Source: Pelagibacterales bacterium SAG-MED05
GTDB taxonomy: Bacteria; Pseudomonadota; Alphaproteobacteria; Pelagibacterales; Pelagibacteraceae
DNA: 64,000 nt
Assembly: GCA_014654415.1 (NCBI GenBank)
Contig: JACWDC010000001.1
Span: 79,808 to 143,807 of the forward strand
Reading direction: 5' to 3'
Under the pieces are notes generated by a model, which worked only from the letters and a program-made list of their open reading frames with translations, did not search any database and was not told where the DNA came from. Positions 1 through 9,191 of this stretch are shown one piece after another. Position numbers and translations under genes: made by a program. Positions within the stretch are counted from its first letter, which is position 1. Each line of letters opens with the position of its first letter.

Positions 1-75
1 TTTATTCTCCTTTTTTACCCTATAAAATTCTCTAAATGATGCATCTCCAGAAATTTTTTTTAATTTATAATTCAT
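1..75 (-). CDS. AmgK-like sugar kinase (aminoglycoside phosphotransferase family), N-terminal fragment
   Basis: Only the first 25 codons lie in the window; the gene runs off the left edge. The peptide MNYKLKKISGDASFREFYRV carries the GDASFR-x-[FY]-x-R signature that opens the COG3178/AmgK kinases. These belong to the aminoglycoside phosphotransferase fold and phosphorylate N-acetylmuramate/GlcNAc at the anomeric carbon in peptidoglycan recycling. The start codon lies within the last codons of tsaE (11-base overlap), suggesting translational coupling, and tsaE-amgK is a known proteobacterial gene order. The family call rests on this short motif plus context; the catalytic region is not visible. 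Confidence 0.6.
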   Translation of the reverse strand, partial: MNYKLKKISGDASFREFYRVKKENK

Positions 76-520
76 TTTTATTAATATCTTTCCATTTTCC
101 ATGCCCTATAAGACTTAATTCTCTTTCGTTTTCTTTATCAAAATAGTTTAAATGCAATTCTAATCTATCTGCTAAATTTATCTCAACTAATTCTGGCCAT
201 TCAATTATTTTTATTGAGTCTTGATCTTGTTGAAATACACCAAGCTGCTCTAGCTCCTTCTTGTCTTTAATTCTATAAAGATCGTAATGCATTACCTTTA
301 AATTTTTAATGTCGTATTCATATAGTAAATTAAATGTAGGACTCAAAACTTCTGTTTCCTCAACACCTTCTCGTTTTTGCAAATAATTTATAAAATTTCT
401 TGTAAAAGTTGTTTTTCCTACACCAATTTCACCGATTAAAAAAATGCAATCTTTTTTAGACACATTGTCTGCAATTTTATTTGAAATTAATCTGAGGTGA
501 TCTAAAGATTTAATAATCAT
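65..520 (-). CDS. tsaE: tRNA threonylcarbamoyladenosine biosynthesis ATPase TsaE
   Basis: TsaE is the ATPase that works with TsaB/TsaD to make t6A at position 37 of ANN-decoding tRNAs in the cytoplasm. The 151-residue protein has the family's usual size. It has a Walker A loop GEIGVGKTT (about residues 30-38), the switch segment SPTFNLLYEY (60-69), the HYDLYR motif (78-83) and IEWPE (106-110), all typical of TsaE. It lies 11 bases downstream of ahcY on the same strand and overlaps the amgK-like start. Its partner TsaB is encoded at 44.6 kb in unusually short form. Confidence 0.95.
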   Translation of the reverse strand: MIIKSLDHLRLISNKIADNVSKKDCIFLIGEIGVGKTTFTRNFINYLQKREGVEETEVLSPTFNLLYEYDIKNLKVMHYDLYRIKDKKELEQLGVFQQDQDSIKIIEWPELVEINLADRLELHLNYFDKENERELSLIGHGKWKDINKNEL

Positions 521-531
521 TAGCTACTAAT

Positions 532-1821
532 CTAGTAGCGATAAGTATCCGGTTTAAATGGCCCTGATGGTTTAACGCTAATGTAGTCTGCTTGTTCTTT
601 TGACATTTTAGTCAATTTTGCACCTACTTTATCTAAATGTAATGTAGCTACTTTTTCATCTAAGTGTTTTGGTAAAACATAAACTTTCTTTTCATATTTA
701 TCAGAATTATTCCATAGTTCGATTTGTGCAATCACCTGATTAGTAAAAGAAGCACTCATTACAAAACTTGGGTGCCCAGTTGCACAACCTAAGTTTACCA
801 ATCTTCCTTCGGCTAATAAAATAATTCTTTTTTTGCTCGGCAATTCTATTTCATGTACTTGGGGTTTAATCTCATCCCATTTATAATTTTTTAAAGCTTC
901 AACTTGAATTTCATTATCAAAGTGACCAATATTACATAATATTGCTCTATCCCTCATGTTTCTCATATGATCTGCCGTTACAATATCCTTATTGCCTGTA
1001 GCAGTAACTATAATGTCAGCATCTTTAATAGCTTCATCCATTAATACAACTTCGTATCCTTCCATAGCTGCTTGTAATGCACAAATTGGATCCGTTTCTG
1101 TCACCATAACTCTTGCACCTGCTTGCCTTAATGATGCAGCGCTACCTTTTCCAACGTCTCCAAATCCTGCAACTATTGCTACTTTGCCTGACATCATAAC
1201 ATCTGTTGCTCTTTTTATTCCATCTACTAAACTTTCTCTGCATCCGTAAAGATTATCAAATTTAGATTTAGTAACTGAATCATTAACGTTTATCGCAGGT
1301 ATTAAAAGTTCTTTTTTAGCTTCCATTTTCTTTAACGCTAAAACGCCTGTTGTTGTTTCTTCAGAAACACCTTTAATATTCTTTAATAAATCTTTATGAT
1401 CTTTATGCATTAAAGCCGTAAGATCTCCTCCGTCATCTAAAATTAAATTTGGTTTCCAATCTTTTTTTCCTTCTATAGTTTGTTTAACACACCACCAATA
1501 TTCTTCTTCTGTCTCACCTTTCCAAGCAAATACAGGTATACCAGCTTTAGCAATTGCTGCAGCTGCATGGTCTTGAGTGGAAAAAATATTACAAGATGAC
1601 CATCTAACTTCTGCTCCTAGCTCTACTAAAGTTTCAATTAAAACAGCTGTTTGAATTGTCATATGGAGACATCCAAGTATATGCGCTCCCTTTAAAGGTT
1701 TTTTACTTTTATATTCTTTTCTTAATGCCATTAATCCTGGCATTTCCGTTTCTGCTAGAGAAATTTCTTTTCTACCAAATTCAGCTTGTTTTATATCTTT
1801 TACTTTAAAATCTTGAGACAT
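532..1821 (-). CDS. ahcY: Adenosylhomocysteinase (S-adenosyl-L-homocysteine hydrolase)
   Basis: This enzyme reversibly splits S-adenosylhomocysteine into adenosine and homocysteine, relieving product inhibition of methyltransferases. The 429-residue protein has the NAD-binding glycine loop GFGDVGKG (about 219-226), the catalytic-lysine segment [11 protein letters not shown] (180-190) and the family's C-terminal KPDTYRY, which contributes to the cofactor site of the neighbouring subunit. It is compact and lacks the long extra loop of some bacterial homologues. A sigma70-like promoter lies just upstream. metK, the SAM-forming enzyme, is at 38.6 kb in the same window. Confidence 0.97.
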   Translation of the reverse strand: MSQDFKVKDIKQAEFGRKEISLAETEMPGLMALRKEYKSKKPLKGAHILGCLHMTIQTAVLIETLVELGAEVRWSSCNIFSTQDHAAAAIAKAGIPVFAWKGETEEEYWWCVKQTIEGKKDWKPNLILDDGGDLTALMHKDHKDLLKNIKGVSEETTTGVLALKKMEAKKELLIPAINVNDSVTKSKFDNLYGCRESLVDGIKRATDVMMSGKVAIVAGFGDVGKGSAASLRQAGARVMVTETDPICALQAAMEGYEVVLMDEAIKDADIIVTATGNKDIVTADHMRNMRDRAILCNIGHFDNEIQVEALKNYKWDEIKPQVHEIELPSKKRIILLAEGRLVNLGCATGHPSFVMSASFTNQVIAQIELWNNSDKYEKKVYVLPKHLDEKVATLHLDKVGAKLTKMSKEQADYISVKPSGPFKPDTYRY

Positions 1822-1831
1822 ATTTTAGAGT

Positions 1832-1860
1832 TATTTAACAACATAAATGAGCGTTATCAA
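1832..1860 (-). promoter_or_regulatory. Predicted ahcY promoter
   Basis: On the minus strand a TTGATA -35 (1855-1860) and a TAAATA -10 (1832-1837) are separated by 17 bases. The start codon of ahcY is only 10 bases beyond the -10, so a transcript would have a leader of about three bases. This is a motif match by eye, not a measured start site. Confidence 0.5.
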
Positions 1861-1869
1861 GAAAGATTG

Positions 1870-3393
1870 CTAAGAATATTTCGGCAGCAATACTTCGACC
1901 TGAGCGCCTCCTTTATTCAGTCTATTTGAAGCTGATATTGTTCCTTCATGTAATTCTACAATATTTTTAACGATGTTAAGTCCTAAACCAGAGTGTTTTC
2001 CAAAGCTCTTGGGTCTATTACTGTAAAATCTTTTAAATATTTTTTGAGGAGAAGTTTCAGAAAATCCTGGTCCTTCGTCTTTGATTAATATTACTAGATT
2101 ATTTGAAGTTTCCTCAACTTCAATTTCTATTTTCTTATTATCATCGCTAAATGAAATAGAGTTGTCTAATAAATTAGCTATTACCTGTTCTAGCCTATTT
2201 TCAATACCCAAAATATAATGACCATTTTTAGAAACTATTTTTTTTTTAATACTTATATTAATTTTTTTATTTTGATTTTTTAGATCTTGTCTAAAATCAT
2301 CTGTGACATTAGTAATAATTTCAATCAAATTAACCTTGCTCATTTGTTCTCTAGACCACGAGGCTTCATCTTTTAACATTTGAGAATAATCAGTTATTAA
2401 TCTTTCAATTCTTTCAGCATCATGATTAATAATTTTTAATAATTTTTCACTTTCCATTTTTTCAGTAGTTTTATCTAATAATTCTGAAGCACTTTTTAAA
2501 GAAGCCAATGGATTCCTAATTTCATGAGCAAGGTCATTAGAAAAAGTTTCTGCTCTAGTAGTTCTTTTCTGAAGTTCCTTCGTCATCTCATCAATAGATT
2601 TTGTTAATTTTCCAATCTCATCTTCTCTAACAAAAAAGTTTTTTATATCAATATTTTTGCTGGACTTTTTTTTAATTGCTTCACTAAATCTAACTAACAA
2701 ACCAATTGGCTTTAAAATATATTTATTTAAAAAAAGAGAGAAAATTAAAATTACTAATGTTACTGCTAATACTGTTCTAATTATAAAAGCTTTTCTCTCT
2801 TTAACTGCATTAAGAATATCATTAGCCTCCTCGGATACTGCAATATAACCTGCGTCTTCATTATTAAGTTTGATTCTTGCCAGTGTACTAACAAAAAAAT
2901 TGTTTTGAATATTTTCTGAAATTGTTATTGGCTCATTTTGATATTTATTTAATATTGCTTCTTTTACTAAATTTTTATTTTGTTCTTTAGTTAAATTTTT
3001 TGAATTGTCTTTTTCTTTTATTTGTCCATCAATTGTTTCTTCTATAATTATATCTGATCTAGTAAAAACATTTTGATCTAAATCTAAAATATTGGTATCT
3101 CCAATTAAATCTCCATTGATGCTATAAAATTGCACTCTATCTAGACTTTGAAATAAAAACCTTGTCGACAATAAAAAAGTTCTAATGTCTTTTGCGTTAA
3201 AATTAATATTTAGCCTTTGTAAATGATCAACAGTGTTGTTAATTATAATGTAGTGGTTAGAAGTTCTCTTCTTAACAAGATTGGGTTGGATAGCTTTTAG
3301 ATAAACTATTGTGAAAATTCCTAATATTGAAAAAACACCTAAATTAAATAATAGAAATTTTTTTAGTATTGATGCTGATTTTTTTTGTCTCAT
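1870..3393 (-). CDS. chvG: Sensor histidine kinase, ChvG-like
   Basis: A membrane sensor kinase pairs with the adjacent ChvI-type regulator. In alphaproteobacteria this system responds to acid or envelope stress and controls envelope and metabolic genes. The 507-residue protein has TM1 (about 12-34), a periplasmic sensor region of about 170 residues, TM2 (about 203-223), a HAMP region, the H-box NDLAHEIRNPLASLKSA with phospho-accepting His290, and an HATPase domain with DEGPGFS and GLGLNIVKNIVELHEG. Its start overlaps the regulator's stop codon region at 3393, so the pair is co-transcribed with regulator first. The hprK and PTS genes that follow chvGI in rhizobia are absent; ahcY follows instead. 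Confidence 0.85.
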   Translation of the reverse strand: MRQKKSASILKKFLLFNLGVFSILGIFTIVYLKAIQPNLVKKRTSNHYIIINNTVDHLQRLNINFNAKDIRTFLLSTRFLFQSLDRVQFYSINGDLIGDTNILDLDQNVFTRSDIIIEETIDGQIKEKDNSKNLTKEQNKNLVKEAILNKYQNEPITISENIQNNFFVSTLARIKLNNEDAGYIAVSEEANDILNAVKERKAFIIRTVLAVTLVILIFSLFLNKYILKPIGLLVRFSEAIKKKSSKNIDIKNFFVREDEIGKLTKSIDEMTKELQKRTTRAETFSNDLAHEIRNPLASLKSASELLDKTTEKMESEKLLKIINHDAERIERLITDYSQMLKDEASWSREQMSKVNLIEIITNVTDDFRQDLKNQNKKINISIKKKIVSKNGHYILGIENRLEQVIANLLDNSISFSDDNKKIEIEVEETSNNLVILIKDEGPGFSETSPQKIFKRFYSNRPKSFGKHSGLGLNIVKNIVELHEGTISASNRLNKGGAQVEVLLPKYS

Positions 3394-4091
3394 TAACTAA
3401 CATTCCATCTATACCCACTTCCATATCTAGTTTCAATTGCAGAAAACTTTTCATCTACTTTTTTAAACTTTTTTCTTATTCTTTTAACATGACTATCAAT
3501 AGTTCTGTCCTCAATTTCCGTATTTTCTTTATAAGCAATATCCATTAAATGAGCTCTTTCTTTTATAACTCCTGGCCTTTTTGCTAATTCTTTAACAATT
3601 AAAAACTCAGTAGTTGTGAGTTTTTCAGGTAAAGGCTTTCCACTCCATTCGCATTCTAATTGTGATGGGTCTAGTTTTAATTTTCCATGGCTTATTATAT
3701 TTTTGGTGTCATCAACTACAGTATTTTTCTTTCTTAATTGAACTCGTATTCTTTCAATTAAAACTTTTGTTGAAAACCCTCCTGATTTTTTTACAAAATC
3801 ATCAGCACCTAATTTTAAGCCTAATAATTCATCAACTTCTTCATCTTTTGAAGTTAAAAAGATAATAGGAATTGACATTTTTTTTCTTAATTTTTTTAAT
3901 AACTCTTCTCCATCCATTCTTGGCATTTTAATATCCAAGACTGCTAAATCGGGAGGATTTCTTGTTAATCCAATTAATGCTGACTCACCGTCTATATATG
4001 TTTGAACTTTAAAGCCTTCTCTCTCAAGCGCAATACTTATACCAGTTAAAATATTTCTATCGTCATCTACTAGTGCAATTGTTTGTACCAT
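3393..4091 (-). CDS. chvI: Response regulator, ChvI-like (OmpR family)
   Basis: A cytoplasmic transcription factor is expected to be phosphorylated by the adjacent ChvG-like kinase. The 232-residue protein has a receiver domain with acidic pocket DDD (9-11) and phospho-acceptor Asp53 in VLDIKMPRMDG. The receiver has a conserved IIFLTSKD segment, and an OmpR-type winged-helix DNA-binding domain with DRTIDSHVKRIRKKF and TRYGSGYRW follows. It follows polA on the same strand after 39 bases and is the first gene of the chvI-chvG pair. Confidence 0.88.
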   Translation of the reverse strand: MVQTIALVDDDRNILTGISIALEREGFKVQTYIDGESALIGLTRNPPDLAVLDIKMPRMDGEELLKKLRKKMSIPIIFLTSKDEEVDELLGLKLGADDFVKKSGGFSTKVLIERIRVQLRKKNTVVDDTKNIISHGKLKLDPSQLECEWSGKPLPEKLTTTEFLIVKELAKRPGVIKERAHLMDIAYKENTEIEDRTIDSHVKRIRKKFKKVDEKFSAIETRYGSGYRWNVS

Positions 4092-4130
4092 ATAATCATT
4101 CTCAAGATCTTAATGTCAAAATTTAGGCGT

Positions 4131-6899
4131 CTAGTGGGCTTCACCCCAGTTATTGCCTGAATTAATACTTACCTCCAAGGGAGTCGAAAACATATGATGT
4201 TCTGAACTAGAAATTGAGATCATAGCATCTTTGATCATTTTTTTAATTTTATTCTCATCTTCTTTTAAACATTCAAATATTAGTTCATCATGTATTTGGA
4301 GAAGCATTTTAGCTTTATTTTTCTGATCCACTAGAATCTTATCTATTTTTATCATAGCAAGTCTTATTATATCGGCTGCAGAACCTTGGATAGGAGCATT
4401 TATTGCTGCTCTTTCCTGAAAACTTCTTACACTAAAATTTTTATCATTAATTCCTCGAAGATGAATTCTTCTACCAAATATATTAGTTACATAGCCTTGC
4501 TTCCTGCACGTTTTAATTGTTGAATTCATATAATCCTTTATCTCAGGAAATTTCTTAAAATAGGAATTTATAAAATCTAGTGCCTCTTGATTAGACACGG
4601 CTATTTGTTTAGCTAAACCATATTGCGTAATGCCATAAATAATTCCAAAGTTGATTGCTTTTGCTTTTCTTCTAAAATCATCAGTAATTTTATTTAATGG
4701 CAATCCAAAAACTTGGCTAGCTGTTAAAGCGTGAATATCTTGATTGTTTCTAAAAGCCTTTTTTAACTCTTTTACATCAGCCATGTCCGCTAGGATTCTC
4801 ATTTCTATCTGATTATAATCGGCAGAAATAAGAATATTATTTTTTTCTGCAATAAAAGCTTTTCTAATTTCTTTGCCGTCTAAAGTTTTAATTGGAATAT
4901 TTTGTAAATTTGGATCACTTGAAGCAAGTCGACCGGTATTAGTGGCAGCTAAAAGAAAAGATGTATGAACTCTTTTTGTTTTATTGCTAATATGATTTTG
5001 TAAAGCATCTGTGTAAGTGCTTTTTAACTTAGATACTTGTCTCCATTCCAATATTAGATTAGGAAATTTATGCCCTGTTAAAGCCAAATCTTCTAAAATT
5101 TTTGCATTTGTGGCTAGACTTCCTTTTTTAGTTTTTTTGAGTTTTGCAATTTTTAAATCGTTATAAATTATTTCACCAAGCTGTTTTGGTGAACCAATAT
5201 TAAACTTTTTACCTGAAACTTCATAAATTTCTTTCTCTATTTTTTTTAATCTTTTTTCAAATTTTTTAGACAATTTTTCTAAATATACTTGATCAACTTT
5301 TACCCCATTCATTTCTAATTTTGAAAGCAATTTAATCATTGGTTTTTCAAATACTTCATAAATCTTTTTTAACTTTTCATTATCAACTCTTTCTAATAAT
5401 AAACTGTAAAGTCTCAATGTTACATCCGCATCCTCTGCAGCATATTTAGTTGCTTCTTCTAAATTTACATCTGAAAAATTCAATTGTTTTTTTCCTGAAC
5501 CAACAACATCTTTATAAGAAATAGTTTTGTGTCCTAGATGTAGCTCTGATAGTGTATCCATATTATGCCTGTTATTTCCTGCATCCAAAACATAAGATAA
5601 CAACATAGTATCTTCCACAGGATCGACCTCGATTCCATTATTTTTTAAGATGATAAAATCATACTTAATGTTCTGTCCAACTTTTTTAATACTTGGGTCT
5701 TCAAGCAAGGGTTTAATTTTTTTTAAAACCGATTCTTTATTCAGGCCTTTAATATTCTTGTGTCCTAAAGGAATATAATAAGCTTCATTAGAAGCATGGC
5801 TAAAAGAAATTCCAATTAGTTCTGCTTCTAAAGGATTTAAAGATGATGTTTCTGTGTCTATAGAAATAAATGGCTTAGTATTTAAAATGTCTATTAATTT
5901 ATCTAAATCTTTCTCATTAAGTATACTTTTGTAAAGTTTGGTATCTATTTTAGAAATTTTAGTTTGTTTAATATTGGATCTGGAATCGCTTGTATTTTCT
6001 TCGCCATAAAAGCCTGTTGCTTGACTTAGTAATCTATTAAACTCCATTTCTCTTAAAAAATTGTAAAGATTATCTTTTTTTACCTCTTTAATTATAAAAC
6101 TACTTGGGTCATCTTCAACGGGCACATCATCTTTTAATGTAACTAACTGTCTGCTTAATAGTGCTTTATCTTTGTTTTCTAGCAATGTTTCTCTTCTCTT
6201 ATTCTGCGGAATTTCAGAAGCCTTTTTTAATAAAGTGTCTAAATTTTTGTATTTGTTAATTAATTCAGCTGCAGTTTTGACTCCTATACCTGGTACACCA
6301 GGAATATTATCTGATGAATCACCTGCTAATGATTGTACGTCTATAACTTGATTAGGTTTTACTCCAAATTTTTCTAAGACTTCTTTCTCTCCTATAACCT
6401 TACTTTTCATTGGATCGTATAATCTAATTTTATCCGATACTAGCTGCATTAAATCTTTATCTGATGAAATTACTGTAACTTTAGCTCCTGCATCTGTAAT
6501 TTGTTTCGCATAAGTAGCTATAAGATCATCTGCTTCATAATTCAAAAGTTCTATTGAAGGTAAGTTAAATGCCTTTACTGATTTTCTTATGTACTCAAAT
6601 TGAGGGATTAAATCATCTGGCGCCTCAGCTCTATTAGCTTTATATTCGCTGTAAATATCATTTCTAAAATTCTTTCTAGCTGAGTCAAAAATAACTGCAA
6701 AATGTGTTGGTTTATGAATTGAGTCATCTGATCTCGAATCTTCTAATAGTTTGAAAAGCATAGAACAAAAACCACTTACTGCACCTGTAGGAAGTCCATC
6801 ACTTTTTCTAGATAGTGGAGGTAAAGCATAATAAGCTCGAAAAATATAACCCGACCCATCTATAAGATAATAATGATCTGTTTTTTTTATTGAACTCAT
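4131..6899 (-). CDS. polA: DNA polymerase I
   Basis: DNA polymerase I removes RNA primers and fills gaps in replication and repair. All three domains are present in 922 residues. The N-terminal 5'-3' exonuclease has YLIDGSGYIFRAYYAL at the start and the SSDKDLMQLV and GIGVKTAAELI helix-hairpin-helix segments. The 3'-5' proofreading exonuclease contains the FISIDTETSSLNP acidic motif, so proofreading looks intact. The polymerase domain has SADYNQIEMRILA (motif A), RRKAKAINFGIIYG (motif B) and LQIHDELIFE (motif C). It is divergent from the ABC ATPase, with 43 AT-rich bases between the starts. Confidence 0.98.
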   Translation of the reverse strand: MSSIKKTDHYYLIDGSGYIFRAYYALPPLSRKSDGLPTGAVSGFCSMLFKLLEDSRSDDSIHKPTHFAVIFDSARKNFRNDIYSEYKANRAEAPDDLIPQFEYIRKSVKAFNLPSIELLNYEADDLIATYAKQITDAGAKVTVISSDKDLMQLVSDKIRLYDPMKSKVIGEKEVLEKFGVKPNQVIDVQSLAGDSSDNIPGVPGIGVKTAAELINKYKNLDTLLKKASEIPQNKRRETLLENKDKALLSRQLVTLKDDVPVEDDPSSFIIKEVKKDNLYNFLREMEFNRLLSQATGFYGEENTSDSRSNIKQTKISKIDTKLYKSILNEKDLDKLIDILNTKPFISIDTETSSLNPLEAELIGISFSHASNEAYYIPLGHKNIKGLNKESVLKKIKPLLEDPSIKKVGQNIKYDFIILKNNGIEVDPVEDTMLLSYVLDAGNNRHNMDTLSELHLGHKTISYKDVVGSGKKQLNFSDVNLEEATKYAAEDADVTLRLYSLLLERVDNEKLKKIYEVFEKPMIKLLSKLEMNGVKVDQVYLEKLSKKFEKRLKKIEKEIYEVSGKKFNIGSPKQLGEIIYNDLKIAKLKKTKKGSLATNAKILEDLALTGHKFPNLILEWRQVSKLKSTYTDALQNHISNKTKRVHTSFLLAATNTGRLASSDPNLQNIPIKTLDGKEIRKAFIAEKNNILISADYNQIEMRILADMADVKELKKAFRNNQDIHALTASQVFGLPLNKITDDFRRKAKAINFGIIYGITQYGLAKQIAVSNQEALDFINSYFKKFPEIKDYMNSTIKTCRKQGYVTNIFGRRIHLRGINDKNFSVRSFQERAAINAPIQGSAADIIRLAMIKIDKILVDQKNKAKMLLQIHDELIFECLKEDENKIKKMIKDAMISISSSEHHMFSTPLEVSINSGNNWGEAH

Positions 6900-6942
6900 A
6901 TATATATATTACATTAATTTTTAACCTATATTTAATCAAACT

Positions 6943-7872
6943 ATGCATAAATATGCTTTAACTGTTGAAAATCTTACAAAGGTTTACTCGAATTCTAAAA
7001 ACAAAAAAGAAAATAAAGCACTGAATGATTTAAATTTTCAAGTGAAACAAGGAGAAATATTTGGTTTACTTGGACCTAATGGAGCAGGCAAGACAACCTT
7101 TTTAAGTATTTTGGGTGGGACTGTTTCAAAAACAAATGGTAAAATAAATGTTTGGGGATTTGATATTGATAAAAATCCTAGACAAGTAAAAGCTTCGATC
7201 GGAATAGTGCCTCAAGAAGTTAATTTAGATGCTTTCTTTAGTCCCAGAAAATTACTGGAATTGCAAGCTGGTTTATACGGAATTACTAAAAAAGATAGAA
7301 TTACAGATTTAATTTTAAAAATGGTGGCATTAGAAAACAAAGCCGACGCTTATTCTAGAAGCCTATCTGGTGGTATGAAAAGAAGATTACTTATTGCAAA
7401 AGCAATGGTTCATCAACCTCCTATACTGATTTTAGATGAACCAACAGCTGGTGTTGATGTTGAGCTAAGAAATAATCTTTGGAACAATGTAAAAAAACTA
7501 AATAAAGAAGGTGTTACAATTATTTTGACAACACACTATTTATTTGAAGCTCAAGAAATGTGCGATCGAATAGCTATTATAGATAAAGGTAATTTAGTTG
7601 CTCTTGATACAACTCAAAAGCTTCTAGATAGAATTCAAACAAAAAAAATAAATCTTAAAGTTAAAAATATTGATAAAAATAAAATTTTGGAGATGGAAGG
7701 AATTCACTTTACGATCGACTCAAATGAGTCAATTTCAATTACTTATGAAAAAAATTCACTTAATTTTGAAGAAATTATTAATTATCTAAGTCAAAACAAC
7801 ATAAAAATACTAGATATTGTTACAGAAGATGGAAATTTAGAGGATGTATTTATACAACTAACAAAAAGGTAG
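6943..7872 (+). CDS. ABC transporter ATP-binding protein (ABC-2/DrrA type), no permease nearby
   Basis: A cytoplasmic ATPase subunit of an ABC exporter. The 309-residue protein has Walker A GPNGAGKTT (about 46-54), the signature LSGGMKRRL, Walker B ILILDEPTAGVD and the switch His in LTTHYLFEAQ. The C-terminal extension ends GNLEDVFIQLTKR, the layout of ATPases paired with ABC-2 membrane proteins (CcmA/DrrA class). No membrane subunit is adjacent; the next gene is bioY, 32 bases on in the same direction. BioY-dedicated ATPases (BioM/EcfA) have a different architecture, so a functional link to BioY is not implied. The substrate cannot be told from sequence. Confidence 0.85.
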   Translation: MHKYALTVENLTKVYSNSKNKKENKALNDLNFQVKQGEIFGLLGPNGAGKTTFLSILGGTVSKTNGKINVWGFDIDKNPRQVKASIGIVPQEVNLDAFFSPRKLLELQAGLYGITKKDRITDLILKMVALENKADAYSRSLSGGMKRRLLIAKAMVHQPPILILDEPTAGVDVELRNNLWNNVKKLNKEGVTIILTTHYLFEAQEMCDRIAIIDKGNLVALDTTQKLLDRIQTKKINLKVKNIDKNKILEMEGIHFTIDSNESISITYEKNSLNFEEIINYLSQNNIKILDIVTEDGNLEDVFIQLTKR

Positions 7873-7904
7873 ATTTAATTTTAAAAAAAGATAAATATAT
7901 ACGT

Positions 7905-8456
7905 ATGGAAATTGTAAAAAATTTTTCGCAATCAAAGTTAATAAAAAATTTATTTATAGTTTTAATTGGATCTGTTTTTCTTGCTGTTTCATCAAAAATA
8001 AAAATTCCTTTTTACCCTGTGCCCATGACAATGCAAACTTTTGTAGTACTAATAATTGGTATTAGTTTAGGGTGGAAACTTGGTGTAGCAACTATGATTT
8101 TATACCTGTTTGAAGGAATAATAGGTTTGCCAGTTTTTTCAGGAACTCCAGAAAAAGGAGTTGGTTTAGTTTATTTTACAGGACCAACAATGGGTTATTT
8201 GATTGGTTTTTTAATTGCTGTATTTTTTGCAGGAAAATTTAATTATGATAATAATTTATTTAAAAATTTTCTTAAATTAACTTTTGCAACTAGCTTTATC
8301 TATATCTTGGGAATTCTCTGGCTTGGAGGATTAATAGGATGGGATAAGCCAATATTTAAACTAGGCGCTCAACCCTTTTTATTTGCTGAATTATTTAAAA
8401 TTCTTTTAGCAACCTTTGCTATCAATCAAATAAAAAAAATAAAAAAAATATTTTAA
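7905..8456 (+). CDS. bioY: Biotin transporter BioY
   Basis: BioY is the integral membrane substrate-binding component for biotin uptake (ECF S-component family). The 183-residue protein is almost wholly hydrophobic with about six membrane segments. It carries the family hallmark KIPFYPVPMTMQTFVVLI (about 30-47) and the EGIIGLPVFSG and GPTMGYLIGF motifs. It ends in a Lys-rich tail (IKKIKKIF). It converges tail to tail with regA, with one base between the stop codons. No bioM/bioN genes are seen, so it may act alone or with a shared ECF module elsewhere. Biotin import would fit a vitamin auxotroph. Confidence 0.9.
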   Translation: MEIVKNFSQSKLIKNLFIVLIGSVFLAVSSKIKIPFYPVPMTMQTFVVLIIGISLGWKLGVATMILYLFEGIIGLPVFSGTPEKGVGLVYFTGPTMGYLIGFLIAVFFAGKFNYDNNLFKNFLKLTFATSFIYILGILWLGGLIGWDKPIFKLGAQPFLFAELFKILLATFAINQIKKIKKIF

Positions 8457-8457
8457 G

Positions 8458-9033
8458 TTATCTTGGGGATCTTTTAGATAGTATTCTCTGTAAAGTTCTT
8501 CTATGCATTTTAAGTCTTCTAGCTGTTTCGGAAACATTTCGATTACATAATTCAAATACTCTGTGAATATGTTCCCATTTTACTCTATCAGCAGACATTG
8601 GGTTTTCTGGGGGTCTTGCTTTTGACTCGGGAGAAGCTAATAATGCTGCTTCAACGTCGTCTGCATCTACAGGTTTAGCCATATAATCTATGGCCCCTGC
8701 TTTAACTGCTGCTACGGCTGTAGGTAAATTCCCGTATCCGGTTAACATTACAATCCTGCAGTCTTTTTTGTTCTTAGATAGTTCTTTGACCACATCTAAG
8801 CCACTGCCATCTTCTAGTCTTAGATCTACCAAGGCGAAACTAGGGAAAGGGCTTTTTTTAACTATCTGAAGCCCTTCAGACACAGTTTTAGCTTCTTTTA
8901 CAACAAAACCCTTCTTCTCCATGGCTCTGGAAAGCCTTCCTCTCAATGGATCGTCATCATCGAGAATAAGAAGTGACTTGTCCTGAAAATCTGCCAGATT
9001 TAGTTGCTTTGCATAATTTTTTTGAGATCTCAT
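8458..9033 (-). CDS. regA: Redox response regulator RegA/PrrA/ActR
   Basis: RegA is the transcription factor of the RegB/RegA global redox system of alphaproteobacteria, controlling respiration and carbon metabolism. The 191-residue protein has an acidic pocket ILDDDDPL (about 23-30), phospho-acceptor Asp70 in FALVDLRLEDGSGLD, and a Fis-type helix-turn-helix at the C-terminus (NVSETARRLKMHRRTLQRIL), preceded by a proline-rich linker. The DNA-binding helix is the strongly conserved part of the family. Its kinase regB lies 3.3 kb away on the same strand; a plus-strand polyamine operon separates them. The promoter suggests a nearly leaderless mRNA. Confidence 0.92.
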   Translation of the reverse strand: MRSQKNYAKQLNLADFQDKSLLILDDDDPLRGRLSRAMEKKGFVVKEAKTVSEGLQIVKKSPFPSFALVDLRLEDGSGLDVVKELSKNKKDCRIVMLTGYGNLPTAVAAVKAGAIDYMAKPVDADDVEAALLASPESKARPPENPMSADRVKWEHIHRVFELCNRNVSETARRLKMHRRTLQRILSKRSPR

Positions 9034-9040
9034 ACTTTGT

Positions 9041-9068
9041 CATATAGTTATTAAGGGTCCTATTTCAA
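9041..9068 (-). promoter_or_regulatory. Predicted regA promoter
   Basis: On the minus strand TTGAAA (9063-9068) and TATATG (9041-9046) are separated by 16 bases. Only seven bases lie between the -10 and the regA start codon, so transcription would begin at or next to the ATG. Motif match by eye. Confidence 0.5.
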
Positions 9069-9103
9069 GAGTACAAAAGGACATTTTTTTCTTTACATAA
9101 AGT

Positions 9104-9191
9104 AAAAAAAACCTTAAACGCGATTAAATAAGGTTTTTTTTATTAAAATTTTTTAAAAACCTTCTGTGTAAACTAACGAGGGACACATGAA
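9104..9191 (+). promoter_or_regulatory. Structured leader of the polyamine operon, possible attenuator or riboswitch
   Basis: A perfect 13-bp inverted repeat (left arm 9104-9116, right arm 9129-9141) ends in eight U residues, so it resembles a terminator. The segment AAAAACCTT occurs again at 9155-9163. The shared arm AAGGTTTTT (9130-9138) can pair either with the upstream or with the downstream copy, giving two mutually exclusive hairpins. A third hairpin pairs TGTGT (9165-9169) with ACACA (9183-9187), placing the Shine-Dalgarno GAGGG in its loop. Position and logic resemble the alphaproteobacterial speF leader RNA found upstream of ornithine decarboxylase genes, but identity with that family is not shown. 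Confidence 0.5.
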
